This document shows, one piece after another, positions 34,833 through 49,870 of a stretch of 64,000 nucleotides of DNA. Every line of letters starts with the position of its first letter. Position 1 is the first letter of the stretch. The stretch covers positions 105,486 to 169,485 of the forward strand of contig JAJEDD010000041.1 in the NCBI GenBank assembly GCA_022821685.1, read 5' to 3'. A program made the position numbers and the translations under genes. The notes below the pieces were generated by a model, which saw only the letters and a list, made by a program, of their open reading frames with translations, made no database searches and was not told the origin of the DNA. This DNA is from Acidimicrobiia bacterium. Lineage in GTDB: Bacteria; Actinomycetota; Acidimicrobiia; Acidimicrobiales; Aldehydirespiratoraceae.

Positions 34833-34934
34833 TCAGACCTCCTCGCGCTTGCGGCGCCTGTAGTCGCGCCAGAGTTCACGGGCCCTCTCGATGTCCTGCT
34901 GCTGACGAGCCTTCGAGCCCCGCCCCTGGCAGGT
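34833..34934 (-). pseudogene. C-terminal remnant of a HigB/RelE-type toxin
   Basis: The frame ending GSKARQQQDIERARELWRDY then RRRKREEV and TGA matches the typical end of HigB toxins (a D-I-x-x-A basic helix). Its beginning is cut off next to the rpsG stop, 14 bases away. It overlaps no other gene and directly precedes the antitoxin. The toxin body, with its catalytic residues, is missing. Confidence 0.55.
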
Positions 34935-34948
34935 CCGGTTGTGGGGGG

Positions 34949-35419
34949 TTACCAGCGGTAGTGGGCGAAGGCTTTGTTTGACTCGGCCATCTTTTGGAGG
35001 TCTTCGCGGCGCTTCACTGAGGCGCCTACTCCGTTGCCGGCGTCTAGCAATTCGTTGGCCAGCCGTTCGGCCATGGTGTGCTCGCGGCGGCCGCGGGCGT
35101 AGGAGACGATCCAGCGCACCGCGAGGGTGGTGGCCCGGCGGGGCCTTACCTCCACCGGCACCTGGTAGGTGGCGCCGCCCACCCGCCGGCTGCGCACCTC
35201 GAGTTGGGGCCGCACGTTGTCGACGGCCCGCTTGAGGGTGGACACGGGCTCGGAGCCGGTCTTGTCCTCCACTATCGACATGGCGTCGTAGACGATGCGC
35301 TCGGCCAGGGTGCGCTTGCCCCGCTGCAGCACCTTGTTGATCACCTGCGTCACCAGCAGCGACCGGTAGATCGGGTCGGGCTGGAGCTCGCGGCGCGCCG
35401 CCGGTCCCTTGCGCGGCAT
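34949..35419 (-). CDS. rpsG: 30S ribosomal protein S7
   Basis: The 156-residue S7 nucleates assembly of the 30S head. [20 protein letters not shown] and [20 protein letters not shown] are diagnostic. The ATG at 35419 is one base after the stop of a 36-codon mini-cistron that bridges from rpsL. Confidence 0.97.
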   Translation of the reverse strand: MPRKGPAARRELQPDPIYRSLLVTQVINKVLQRGKRTLAERIVYDAMSIVEDKTGSEPVSTLKRAVDNVRPQLEVRSRRVGGATYQVPVEVRPRRATTLAVRWIVSYARGRREHTMAERLANELLDAGNGVGASVKRREDLQKMAESNKAFAHYRW

Positions 35420-35420
35420 G

Positions 35421-35531
35421 TCAGGCGGCCCTGCTCACGCGGCACCGGCCGGAATGCTCGCGCGCCGCGTCAAGGCTTCCGCTTGCCGCCCCAGAACTTC
35501 CGCTTGCCGCGTCAAGGCTCCCGCTTGTCAC
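35421..35531 (-). CDS. 36-codon repetitive mini-cistron between rpsL and rpsG
   Basis: A GTG one base after the rpsL stop (TGACGTG) opens a 36-codon frame ending in TGA one base before the rpsG ATG. It is built from 21-bp tandem repeats, read [21 protein letters not shown], which also resemble the end of rpsL. The same layout (TGACATG) occurs at rpoA/rplQ. It keeps an open frame through three repeats, so frame maintenance may matter. No known family. Confidence 0.4.
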   Translation of the reverse strand: MTSGSLDAASGSSGAASGSLDAAREHSGRCRVSRAA

Positions 35532-35532
35532 G

Positions 35533-35904
35533 TCAGGATTCCTTCTTGACGCCGTAGCGGCTGCGGGCCTTCTTGCGCTCGCGCACGCCGGCGGTGTCGA
35601 GAGTTCCCCGCACCACCTTGTAGCGCACGCCGGGCAGGTCCCTCACCCTTCCGCCCCGCACCAGCACGATGGAGTGCTCCTGGAGGTTGTGGCCCTCGCC
35701 GGGAATGTAAGCGGTGATCTCCACCCCGGTGGTGAGGCGGACCCGGGCCACCTTGCGAAGGGCCGAGTTCGGCTTCTTGGGGGTGGCGGTGTAGACCCGA
35801 GTGCACACGCCCCGCCGCTGCGGCGCCCCCTGCAGGGCGGGCGTCGACTCCTTGCGGCGCTTCGACTGGCGGCCCTTGCGGACCAGCTGCTGGATCGTGG
35901 GCAT
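35533..35904 (-). CDS. rpsL: 30S ribosomal protein S12
   Basis: The 123-residue S12 monitors decoding. [20 protein letters not shown] contains the streptomycin-site lysine (Lys43 type), and the second loop reads [20 protein letters not shown]. The wild-type lysines suggest streptomycin sensitivity at this site. Confidence 0.98.
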   Translation of the reverse strand: MPTIQQLVRKGRQSKRRKESTPALQGAPQRRGVCTRVYTATPKKPNSALRKVARVRLTTGVEITAYIPGEGHNLQEHSIVLVRGGRVRDLPGVRYKVVRGTLDTAGVRERKKARSRYGVKKES

Positions 35905-35956
35905 TACTGGCGGTGCTCCAGGGTGCGGGGCGTGTTCAGGGGACGGGGCAGTCTAG

Positions 35957-35976
35957 GGGTGACGCGCCGGGATCGG

Positions 35977-35982
<6 letters not shown>
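35957..35982 (-). terminator. inverted repeat at the end of rpoC
   Basis: GGGTGA (35957-35962) and TCACCC (35977-35982) pair across the rpoC stop codon. There is no T run. It could slow transcription between rpoC and rpsL, but it is short. Confidence 0.3.
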
Positions 35983-39909
<3,927 letters not shown>

Positions 39910-39942
39910 GCCGTCTCCAATCGTGCGTCAGTGCTGCAATGC

Positions 39943-39982
39943 GTGGGTTGTGGTGCGTGGATGGGTGGGTTGTGGTGCGTGG
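39943..39982. repeat. 22-bp tandem repeat in the rpoB-rpoC spacer
   Basis: GTGGGTTGTGGTGCGTGG occurs at 39943-39960 and again at 39965-39982, a 22-bp period. It fills most of the 94-bp gap between the rpoB stop and the rpoC start. Confidence 0.7.
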
Positions 39983-40003
39983 TCGGCTGTGGCCGGGTGC
40001 GGC

Positions 40004-43585
<3,582 letters not shown>

Positions 43586-43615
43586 GTGATACTCCCGAGG
43601 GCCGGCCGATGAGAT

Positions 43616-43641
43616 GTCACGCGGGCGTGCGCGCGCGTGAC
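43616..43641 (-). promoter_or_regulatory. hairpin in the rpoB leader
   Basis: GTCACGCG (43616-43623) and CGCGTGAC (43634-43641) form an 8-bp stem with a 10-base loop, about 30 bases upstream of the rpoB start codon. It may modulate translation or transcript pausing. Confidence 0.4.
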
Positions 43642-43702
43642 GAAAGAAGGATTAGTCACGGGAGCCGCCTCCCAGCGCGCACAGACGACCACGGTGGCCG
43701 GG

Positions 43703-43731
43703 ATGCTAGCGCGCGACAATACGGGCCGCAA
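43703..43731 (-). promoter_or_regulatory. probable rpoBC promoter
   Basis: On the minus strand TTGCGG (43731-43726) and TAGCAT (43708-43703) are exactly 17 bases apart. Transcription would begin near 43696, giving a leader of about 110 bases before rpoB. Confidence 0.6.
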
Positions 43732-43762
43732 CCACCCCGGTGATTCGCCTCAAACACAAACG

Positions 43763-43915
43763 CTAGTGCAGTCACGCTGGGCCGATCAAGGCGGCTCTCC
43801 GTCGAACTAGTGCAGTCACACTCGGGCGATCAAGGCAGTTCTGCCGCCGGTGAGGCACCGGTCGTGGCAACGCTCGACGCTGCTGCAGTCAGGCTGGGGC
43901 GATCAAGGCCGTTCT
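43763..43915 (-). repeat. three copies of the phosphatase gene end
   Basis: A 36-bp unit occurs at 43763-43798, 43807-43842 and 43880-43915. The last is the true 3' end of the phosphatase gene, reading TALIAPA and a TGA stop. The two downstream copies still encode ALIGPA-stop and TALIARV-stop in the same frame, followed by the same GACTGCA. They are tail duplications, not extra domains. Confidence 0.75.
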
Positions 43916-44662
43916 GGCCGCCTCCAGTTCCGAGTCGCTCATGCCCGCGGCGCCCAGGTAGCCGGCCGCTGAGCCCCAGCGCTGGTGAAGCTGGGCCAGC
44001 GTGGCCTCCATCACCGCGGGCCGGGACTCCCACAACGGGGTGAACCGGGTCGGGTCGAGGCCCTGGTTCTCGAGCAGGGGGCGCAGGGACTTGGCCTCGG
44101 TGTGGTCGTGCTGTTGGCTGGGCCGACGCTGCGCCGACAGGGCGTAGTCGGCCACCACGTGCTCGGTGGCCACCCCGGCCAGGTCAAGCAGCAGCATGGC
44201 GGCCACCCCGGTGCGGTCCTTGCCAGCGGTGCAGTGGATCACAACCGGCTCGCCCAGCGCCACCTGGCGCACCACGCGGGCGAACGACGGGCCGAAATTC
44301 TTGAGAATGCGCAGGTAGCCCGCCACCATCTCGGGCTCGCCGTAGGCCTCGATCTCGCCATCGATGATGCGCTCGTAGATCGTGCGCGACTGGAACGTCT
44401 CGTCGCTGGTCATGGGCAGCCGGACATAGGATGCCCCCGCGGGCAGTCGGTCGGGGAAGTCGGCCGCCTCCTGGTCGGAGCGCAGGTCGAAGATGTGGCC
44501 GATGCCGTAGGCCTCGAGGCGGCGCAGATCGGCGTCACTGAGCGTGCAGAGCCGGTCGGCCCGATACACCAAGCCGAACCGGATCGAGCCGCCAGCGGAG
44601 GCAGGCAGGCCGCCGAGGTCGCGGAAGTTGCCGGGACCGTCGAGGTCCACCTGTCGCTGCAT
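43889..44662 (-). CDS. tyrosine-protein phosphatase
   Basis: This 257-residue enzyme belongs to the PF13350-type protein tyrosine phosphatases. The signature loop HCTAGKDRTGVAAMLL (about residue 140) holds the catalytic Cys and Arg, with a general-acid region upstream (PMTSDETF). The N-terminal NFRDLGGLPASAGG is typical of the family. ATG 44662 is used; the open frame extends further only because it reads into MITE copy 3. Targets may be phosphotyrosine or phosphoinositide; unknown here. Confidence 0.88.
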   Translation of the reverse strand: MQRQVDLDGPGNFRDLGGLPASAGGSIRFGLVYRADRLCTLSDADLRRLEAYGIGHIFDLRSDQEAADFPDRLPAGASYVRLPMTSDETFQSRTIYERIIDGEIEAYGEPEMVAGYLRILKNFGPSFARVVRQVALGEPVVIHCTAGKDRTGVAAMLLLDLAGVATEHVVADYALSAQRRPSQQHDHTEAKSLRPLLENQGLDPTRFTPLWESRPAVMEATLAQLHQRWGSAAGYLGAAGMSDSELEAARTALIAPA

Positions 44663-44696
44663 CGCCCTCAGAGGCCCTGCGGGCGGCTTGCGGTCG

Positions 44697-44781
44697 GCGT
44701 CAATTTCCCGCTCATGTTCGCTGCGCTCACGGGCCGCCCAAACCCCGGCCCCGCAGCCCACGGCCTCGCAAGCTCGGCCTC
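44697..44781 (-). mobile_element. MITE copy 3, between rplL and the phosphatase
   Basis: The core (minus strand GGGCGGCCCGTGAGCGC, then AGCGAACATGAGCGGGAA) is well kept. Its GAGGCCGAGC end abuts the rplL stop, so that the TGA is formed from a T of rplL plus the first two bases of the element. The other end is lost near 44697. No target duplication is visible. Confidence 0.65.
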
Positions 44782-45160
44782 AGGCCAGCTCCACCTCGGC
44801 GCCCACTGCCTCCAGCGCGGCCTTGGCCTTGTCGGCATCGTCCTTGTTGAGGCCTTCCAGCACGGGCTTGGGGGCGTTGTCGACGAGCTCCTTGGCCTCC
44901 TTGAGGCCGAGCGAGGTGAGGCTGCGCACCTCCTTGATCACCTGGATCTTCTTGTCGCCGACGCCGGCCAGCACCACGTCGAAGGAGTCCTTGGCCTCCT
45001 CCTGCTCGCCGCCGGAGTCGGCGGCGGGGGCCGCCACCGCCACCGCGGCCGGTGCGGCGGCGGTCACGTCGAAGCGCTCCTCGAACTCCTTGAGAAGTTC
45101 GCTCAGCTCGAGCACCGTCATCTGTGAGATCGAATCGAGGATCTCTTCCTTGGTTGCCAT
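44780..45160 (-). CDS. rplL: 50S ribosomal protein L7/L12
   Basis: The 126-residue stalk protein has the N-terminal dimer domain ([20 protein letters not shown]), an Ala-rich hinge, and the C-terminal domain ([20 protein letters not shown]) that recruits elongation factors. It is two bases from rplJ. The C-domain retains [20 protein letters not shown]. Confidence 0.97.
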   Translation of the reverse strand: MATKEEILDSISQMTVLELSELLKEFEERFDVTAAAPAAVAVAAPAADSGGEQEEAKDSFDVVLAGVGDKKIQVIKEVRSLTSLGLKEAKELVDNAPKPVLEGLNKDDADKAKAALEAVGAEVELA

Positions 45161-45162
45161 GA

Positions 45163-45852
45163 TCAGGCCTCCTCTGTCTCGGATATTTCGGGTTGTGGAT
45201 CTGTGTCGGATGGCGGATCCGTCTCGGATGTCTCGGATTGCGGATCCGTCTCGGATGGTGGATCTGTGTCGGATGGTGGATCTGTGTCGGATGGCGAATC
45301 GTTGCCGGCGGCGGCACTGCGAGTGTCGATGAGTGCCTGCAGTCCGTAGGCGAAGTTGCGGGGCAGCGCCTGCAGCAGGCCGGCCAGCTTCACCAGCGGC
45401 GCCTGGAATCCTCCGGCCAGCAGGGCCAACAGGTGCTCGCGCGGCGGGAGGTCGGCCAGCGCGACCAGGTCTTCGGCGCTGAGCACCTTGTCGCCGAGCA
45501 CACCGCCCTTGAGCACGAGGGCCCGGTTGGCGCGCGAGAAGTCCCGCAGCGCCTTGGCCACCGCGGCCGCGTCGCCCGCGCTGCCGTCCTGCTGGGTTCC
45601 GACGAAGGCGATGGCGGTCGGTCCGGTGAGCTGGTCGGCGAGGTCGAGGCCCAATTCGGCGGTGGCCAGGCGGACCATCGTGTTCTTGTAGACCGTGTAT
45701 TCGCCGCCCGCGGCCCGCAGCGACCGGCGCAGCTCGGCCATGGCCGACACATTGAGGCCGCGATACTCGGTCAGCAGGGCCGCGTCGCTGGCCGACAGCC
45801 GATCGCGCACGGCGGCTACGACGGCCGCCTTCTCAGGCCTTGGAGCTGTCAT
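45163..45852 (-). CDS. rplJ: 50S ribosomal protein L10 with repetitive acidic tail
   Basis: L10 anchors L7/L12 to the ribosome. Residues 1-175 are standard ([35 protein letters not shown]). After ARSAAAGN-type sequence, about 45 residues repeat D-P-P-S-D-T and D-P-Q-S-E-T units, encoded by 18-bp DNA repeats at about 45190-45303. Normal L10 is near 175 residues; this is 229. The tail would lie near the stalk base. ATG 45852 follows AGGAAGG. Confidence 0.95.
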   Translation of the reverse strand: MTAPRPEKAAVVAAVRDRLSASDAALLTEYRGLNVSAMAELRRSLRAAGGEYTVYKNTMVRLATAELGLDLADQLTGPTAIAFVGTQQDGSAGDAAAVAKALRDFSRANRALVLKGGVLGDKVLSAEDLVALADLPPREHLLALLAGGFQAPLVKLAGLLQALPRNFAYGLQALIDTRSAAAGNDSPSDTDPPSDTDPPSETDPQSETSETDPPSDTDPQPEISETEEA

Positions 45853-45872
45853 GGGTGCCTTCCTCGTCCGGC

Positions 45873-45950
45873 GGGCCTTCGGGCCCATTGGTGCTCCCCG
45901 CGGAGCGCACCGGATGTCTCAGGTGAGCGCGGTCAAGTTGCGGGAGTATA
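45873..45950 (-). promoter_or_regulatory. L10 leader with promoter -10 and hairpins
   Basis: On the minus strand TATACT (45950-45945) is a strong -10 box in the rplA-rplJ gap; the -35 is poor. The leader then has a GGTG/CACC plus CTCC/GGAG hairpin and a perfect GGGCC-CGAA-GGCCC hairpin (45886-45873). In many bacteria L10 binds such a leader to repress rplJL; that is inferred here. Confidence 0.5.
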
Positions 45951-45981
45951 CGGGTGCGGTGCGCAGAACTGCGCCGGCGGG

Positions 45982-46680
45982 CTAGTCAGCGGCGGCGACG
46001 TCGGCGGGATCGATCCGCACGCCGGGACCCATCGAGGAGCTGAGCACCATCTTCTTCATGTACTTGCCCTTGGCTGCGGCCGGCTTGGCCCGCTGGAGCT
46101 CGGCCACCACCGCCCGCAGGTTCTTGAGCAGGTCCTCGTCCTCGAACGACGCCCGCCCGATGGGCACATGGACGTTGGCGAAGCGGTCGGTGCGGTACTC
46201 GACCTTGCCCCCCTTGAACTCCTCAATGGTGCGGGCCACATCGTTGGTGACGGTGCCGGTCTTGGGGTTGGGCATCAGGCCCCGCGGTCCGAGAATCCGG
46301 CCCAGCTTGCCCACCACCGGCATCATGTCGGGGGTGGCGATGGCCACATCGAAGTCGGTCATGCCCCCCGTCACCTGCTCGGCCAGGTCGTCGGCCCCCA
46401 CGATGTCGGCGCCGGCCGAGCGGGCCGTGGTGGCCGCCTCGCCCTGCGCGAACACCGCCACCCGCACCTCCTTGCCGGTGCCCGAGGGCAGCGACACCGT
46501 GCCCCGCAGCATCTGGTCGGCCTTGCGGGGGTCCACTCCGAGCCGCACCACGATGTCGACGCTCTCGTCGAATCGCCGGGTGGCCAGGCTCTTCACCAGG
46601 CTCACCGCGTCGGCGTCGCTGTGGAGGCGCAGGCGGTCGAAGCTCTTGGCCGCTTCGGCGTGCTTCTTGCCCTTGGCCAT
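45982..46680 (-). CDS. rplA: 50S ribosomal protein L1
   Basis: The 232-residue L1 forms the mobile stalk at the E site. MPVVGKLGRILGPRGLMPNP is the family signature. It starts MAKGKKHAEAAKSFDRLRLH and lies 12 bases after rplK. Confidence 0.97.
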   Translation of the reverse strand: MAKGKKHAEAAKSFDRLRLHSDADAVSLVKSLATRRFDESVDIVVRLGVDPRKADQMLRGTVSLPSGTGKEVRVAVFAQGEAATTARSAGADIVGADDLAEQVTGGMTDFDVAIATPDMMPVVGKLGRILGPRGLMPNPKTGTVTNDVARTIEEFKGGKVEYRTDRFANVHVPIGRASFEDEDLLKNLRAVVAELQRAKPAAAKGKYMKKMVLSSSMGPGVRIDPADVAAAD

Positions 46681-46692
46681 CGGTCTCGCCCC

Positions 46693-47121
46693 CTACTCGA
46701 CGGTGACGCCCATAGAGCGGGCGGTGCCCTCGACCTGCGCTTTGGCCGCCTCCAGGTCGTTGGCGTTCAGGTCGGGCATCTTGGTCTGGGCGATCTCGGC
46801 CAACTGGGCGTCGGTGATGGTGCCCACCGTCTCACGACCCGGCGTCTCCGAGGCCTTGTCCAAGCCGGCCGCGGTTCGGATCAGGAACGAGGTTGGCGGG
46901 GTCTTGGTGATGAACGTGAACGACCGGTCCTCGTAGATGGTTATCTCGGCCGGGATGATCTGGCCCCGCATCTGCTCGGTGCGGGCGTTGTAGTCCTTGC
47001 AGAAGTCCATGATGGCCACACCGTGGGGACCCAGCGCGGTGCCCACCGGAGGAGCAGGCGTGGCCTGTCCCGCGGGGATCTGGATCTTCACCAGGGCTGC
47101 GACCTGCTTGCGTGGCGCCAT
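46693..47121 (-). CDS. rplK: 50S ribosomal protein L11
   Basis: The 142-residue L11 binds the GTPase centre. [20 protein letters not shown] and the C-terminal rRNA-binding domain are intact; it ends [14 protein letters not shown] 47121 ([11 protein letters not shown]) is used. The nusG-rplK gap of 105 bases contains a GCCGCC/GGCGGC stem that may be a leader element. Confidence 0.97.
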   Translation of the reverse strand: MAPRKQVAALVKIQIPAGQATPAPPVGTALGPHGVAIMDFCKDYNARTEQMRGQIIPAEITIYEDRSFTFITKTPPTSFLIRTAAGLDKASETPGRETVGTITDAQLAEIAQTKMPDLNANDLEAAKAQVEGTARSMGVTVE

Positions 47122-47226
47122 GTGGACTCTCTCGCTGTGGTGGGGGTCGTGTCTGGAGCGGTGACTGCGGTCCTGCGAACGTGGCAGTGTGGCGGCATCG
47201 CCGCCGGGCGGCAACCCGAGGGCGGC

Positions 47227-47877
47227 CTAGAGGCGGGCCACCTGCGCGAACTCGAGCTCGACCGGCGTCTCGCGGCCGAAGATGTTGACGAGCACCTTCA
47301 CCTTGAGCTGGTCCTCGTTGATCTCGATGATCTCGCCGGAGAAGTCGGCGAAGGGGCCGTCCTTGACCCGGACGGTCTCCCCCATGCCGTACTCGAACAT
47401 CGGCTTGGCCCGCTTGGACGCCTCCCGGGAGCGGTCGGCCTCCACGCCGAGGAAAGCCTCCACATCGCGGCGCCGCAGCGGCGACGGAGCCCCGCCCTGG
47501 TTCACGAAGCCGGTGACGTTGGGGGTGTCGCGGATGACCGGCCACACCTCGTCGTCAAGCTCGCAGCGCACGAACACGTAGCCCGGGAACAGCCGCTTGG
47601 AGGAGATCACCTTCTTGCCGTTCTTGAACTCGGGCACGTCGCGCAGCGGGATGACCACCTCGTGGATGCGACCCTCCATGTTCATCGAGGCGGTGCGGGC
47701 CTCGAGGTTCTGCTTGACCTTCTTCTCGTAGCCGGACTGGGTGTGCACCACGAACCACCGGCCCGGCTTGTCGTAGGGGCTGACGGGCTGGGGGGACTCG
47801 TCGGCGGAGCCGGCTTCGTCGAACAGGTCGTCCTCGGTGAGGACGGATTGGGATGGGGCGACGGATGTGTCGGACAT
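47227..47877 (-). CDS. nusG: transcription termination/antitermination protein NusG
   Basis: The 216-residue protein has an acidic N-terminal extension of about 40 residues. The NGN domain follows (WFVVHTQSGYEKKVKQNLEA, SSKRLFPGYVFVRCELDDE), then a C-terminal KOW domain (GETVRVKDGPFADFSGEI). It links RNA polymerase with Rho and ribosomes. It is eight bases after secE. Confidence 0.97.
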   Translation of the reverse strand: MSDTSVAPSQSVLTEDDLFDEAGSADESPQPVSPYDKPGRWFVVHTQSGYEKKVKQNLEARTASMNMEGRIHEVVIPLRDVPEFKNGKKVISSKRLFPGYVFVRCELDDEVWPVIRDTPNVTGFVNQGGAPSPLRRRDVEAFLGVEADRSREASKRAKPMFEYGMGETVRVKDGPFADFSGEIIEINEDQLKVKVLVNIFGRETPVELEFAQVARL

Positions 47878-47885
47878 GGGGTACC

Positions 47886-48182
47886 TCAGGATTCGAAGAG
47901 CTCGAGTATGAAGGTGGAGAACACCCAGTCGAGCCCGTAGATCATGGCGGTGAGCACCACCACGGTGACGAGCACCACGATCGAGTAGTTGACCGTCTCG
48001 GCCCGGCTGGGCCAGGCCACTTTGCGCAGCTCGCCTCGGACCTCGCGCAGGAACTGGCCCGGCGAGGTGCGCTCGGAGGGCGGCGTGGAGGCGGCGCGGT
48101 TGCGGCTGCGGACCGGCGCGCCCTCAGCATCTATCTCGCCCTGCTTCTGGAGCAGACGCTTCTGCTGACGGTTCATCGCCAT
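47886..48182 (-). CDS. secE: preprotein translocase subunit SecE
   Basis: This 98-residue protein has a basic N-terminus, the amphipathic GQFLREVRGELRKVAWPSRA region that clamps SecY, and one membrane segment (IVVLVTVVVLTAMIYGLDWV). It partners the SecY encoded at 3814-5142. Confidence 0.95.
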   Translation of the reverse strand: MAMNRQQKRLLQKQGEIDAEGAPVRSRNRAASTPPSERTSPGQFLREVRGELRKVAWPSRAETVNYSIVVLVTVVVLTAMIYGLDWVFSTFILELFES

Positions 48183-48230
48183 TTGTGGAACTCACCTCGT
48201 GTGGATCTGGCCGTGGCCGCCATCGATTCG

Positions 48231-48303
48231 CAGGGGCGGAGGGACTCGAACCCCCAACCGCCGGTTTTGGAGACCGGTGCTCTGCCAATTGAGCCACGCC
48301 CCT
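48231..48303 (-). tRNA. trnW: tRNA-Trp (anticodon CCA)
   Basis: The 73-nt gene folds fully: acceptor AGGGGCG/CGCCCCT, D stem, anticodon stem CCGGT/ACCGG with loop CTCCAAA, and T arm GGGGGTTCGAGTCCCTC. CCA is not encoded. It sits directly upstream of secE, a common actinobacterial arrangement. Confidence 0.97.
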
Positions 48304-48366
48304 CAGCAGCGCCGCAGGCTACCAGCGCCCGCCCGCAAACGGCTACGGACTCAGCCCTCGCTCGCG

Positions 48367-48735
48367 CTAGGAGGCGAGTCTGGCGGCGCGGCGGTGCCGG
48401 GTGGTGAAGGCTATGAGGCCGGCCGCGGCCGCTGCCCCTGCGGCGACGGTCGCCGCCACTCGGGGCCGCCCGTCGCGCGTCCAGCGGTGGCCGTAGCGAT
48501 CCAGATGCATCAGGATCTGGGCCTCGAGTCGGGAGTCTTGCGGTGCGCAGACCTCGCGCAGCAGTCTCATGGCGTCCATCAGGCGCCGGTAGCGGACCTG
48601 CTCCACCCGGCAGCGAAGACACGACGCCAGGTGGTCCAACTCGGCGGGCTCGTAGGCGCGGTCTCCACCGGCGGCCGCGGCCAGCGCATCGCTGACCGAA
48701 CCGCAGTCGAGCCCGGCGGCGGTCGGCTCACCCAC
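48367..48735 (-). CDS. putative anti-sigma factor with zinc-finger-like motif
   Basis: This 122-residue protein has HLASCLRC (about residues 35-42), matching the H-x3-C-x2-C of ZAS-type anti-sigma factors. A hydrophobic Ala-rich segment near 92-108 is followed by a basic end, so the N-terminus would be cytoplasmic. Its GTG start overlaps the sigma factor stop by eight bases, a typical cognate pair. Confidence 0.75.
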   Translation of the reverse strand: MGEPTAAGLDCGSVSDALAAAAGGDRAYEPAELDHLASCLRCRVEQVRYRRLMDAMRLLREVCAPQDSRLEAQILMHLDRYGHRWTRDGRPRVAATVAAGAAAAAGLIAFTTRHRRAARLAS

Positions 48736-49375
48736 GGTCCGACTCCTCGCCGGGCAGGGGCAAAACCTGTTCGCGCAGGCGCCGGCGGGCCCGGTGCAGG
48801 CGCACCTTGGCGGCGGTCACCGAGATGCCCAGCTCGGTGGCGATGGCCTCGTGGGGCAGGTCGTACACATCGCGCAGCACCACCACCGAGCGCAGCCGCA
48901 CCGGCAGGTCGCGGATGGCGTGGTCGAGCCGCTCCCGCAGCTCGGCCCGGTCGCCCTGCAGGGCCGGGTCGTGGTCGGGCCGGGTGTCGATCACATCGTC
49001 GTGGGCGCCGAGATGGTCATGGCGGTGGCGCTGGCGGCGACCGAGGTGGGTGGTGGCGCAGTTGGCCACTATGCGGTAGAGCCAAGTGCTGAACTGCGCG
49101 TCGCCGCGGAAGCGGCCGATGCCTTTGTAGGCCCTCAGATATGCCTCTTGAACCACGTCGCGAGCATCCTCCGTGCTGCCCGTCAGGCGCAGGGCCAACC
49201 CGTACGCGTCGGAGTGGGTGACCCGCACGAGCCGGTCGAACGCCTCCCGGTCGCCGGACTTGGCCCGCTCTACGAGCACAGCCATGTCCCCTGAAGGTTG
49301 AGACTCGCGTTCGGCCGCGACGTTACGCGCCGGACCGTCCACGGCGTGCAGATGGCGTCGAGGGGCTGCGGTCAC
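48728..49375 (-). CDS. ECF-type RNA polymerase sigma factor
   Basis: The protein has sigma region 2 (AFDRLVRVTHSDAYGLALRL, DVVQEAYLRAYKGIGRFRGD, FSTWLYRIVANCATTHL) and region 4 (LRSVVVLRDVYDLPHEAIAT, AAKVRLHRARRRLRE). The SigE/RpoE-like regulator is paired with the anti-sigma factor downstream. The start is uncertain: GTG 49375 gives 215 residues, while ATG 49285, just after CAGGGGAC, gives 185. It lies where actinobacteria often have rpmG, between tRNA-Met and tRNA-Trp. Confidence 0.88.
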   Translation of the reverse strand: MTAAPRRHLHAVDGPARNVAAERESQPSGDMAVLVERAKSGDREAFDRLVRVTHSDAYGLALRLTGSTEDARDVVQEAYLRAYKGIGRFRGDAQFSTWLYRIVANCATTHLGRRQRHRHDHLGAHDDVIDTRPDHDPALQGDRAELRERLDHAIRDLPVRLRSVVVLRDVYDLPHEAIATELGISVTAAKVRLHRARRRLREQVLPLPGEESDRG

Positions 49376-49519
49376 CGCATCCGCCCATCCGGCGCGTCCC
49401 AGCTGGCGAGACCGCGGCCCGGGGCAGCGTCATGCGCCCTGTTCGGCATCGCCCAGGCCGCCGCCAACGCCGGGCCGTCGAGACCGCGGCCTCGGACTGC
49501 GCCTTGGACCTGTGCCATG

Positions 49520-49593
49520 TAGCGACGGACAGACTTGAACTGTCGACCTCTCGATTATGAGTCGAGCGCTCTTGCCAACTGAGCTACGTCGCC
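49520..49593 (-). tRNA. trnM: tRNA-Met (anticodon CAT), elongator type
   Basis: This 74-nt gene has acceptor GGCGACG/CGTCGCT, anticodon stem CTCGA/TCGAG with loop CTCATAA, and T arm GACAGTTCAAGTCTGTC. The anticodon stem lacks the three G-C pairs of initiator tRNA, so it is the elongator form. Confidence 0.95.
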
Positions 49594-49621
49594 GGGCCGG
49601 GCAGGCCGGAAGCCCGCACCG

Positions 49622-49694
49622 AGCTCCCTGTCAGAGTCGAACTGACGACCTTCTCCTTACCATGGAGACGCTCTGCCGGCTGAGCTAAGGGAGC
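49622..49694 (-). tRNA. trnT: tRNA-Thr (anticodon GGT)
   Basis: This 73-nt gene has acceptor GCTCCCT/AGGGAGC, anticodon stem TCTCC/GGAGA with loop ATGGTAA, and T arm GTCAGTTCGACTCTGAC. It is 28 bases upstream of tRNA-Met. Confidence 0.95.
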
Positions 49695-49870
49695 GGTCTC
49701 GGCGCCGGAACGCCGCTGCGACAGGATGCCACACCGCCGCGGCGATCCCAACCGCCGGACCAGGCCATACCGCTACGGAGATCCCGCCGTCGGCACGAAG
49801 GCGCCGAGGCCGCGGCCTACGTCGGATCGACCTACGGGGGCGTCTACCGGCATTTCTATAGTCTTCAGTC

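Noticed and set aside
35421-35531. Possible small CRISPR or tRNA-like structure between rpsL and rpsG
   Set aside because: The repeats are directly adjacent 21-bp units with no spacers and no cloverleaf.
43763-43842. Transposon ends between rpoB and the phosphatase
   Set aside because: The units are direct copies of the phosphatase coding end, not inverted repeats, and no target duplication is seen.
45190-45303. Possible CRISPR array in rplJ
   Set aside because: The 18-bp units are contiguous, in frame and without spacers; they encode the L10 tail.
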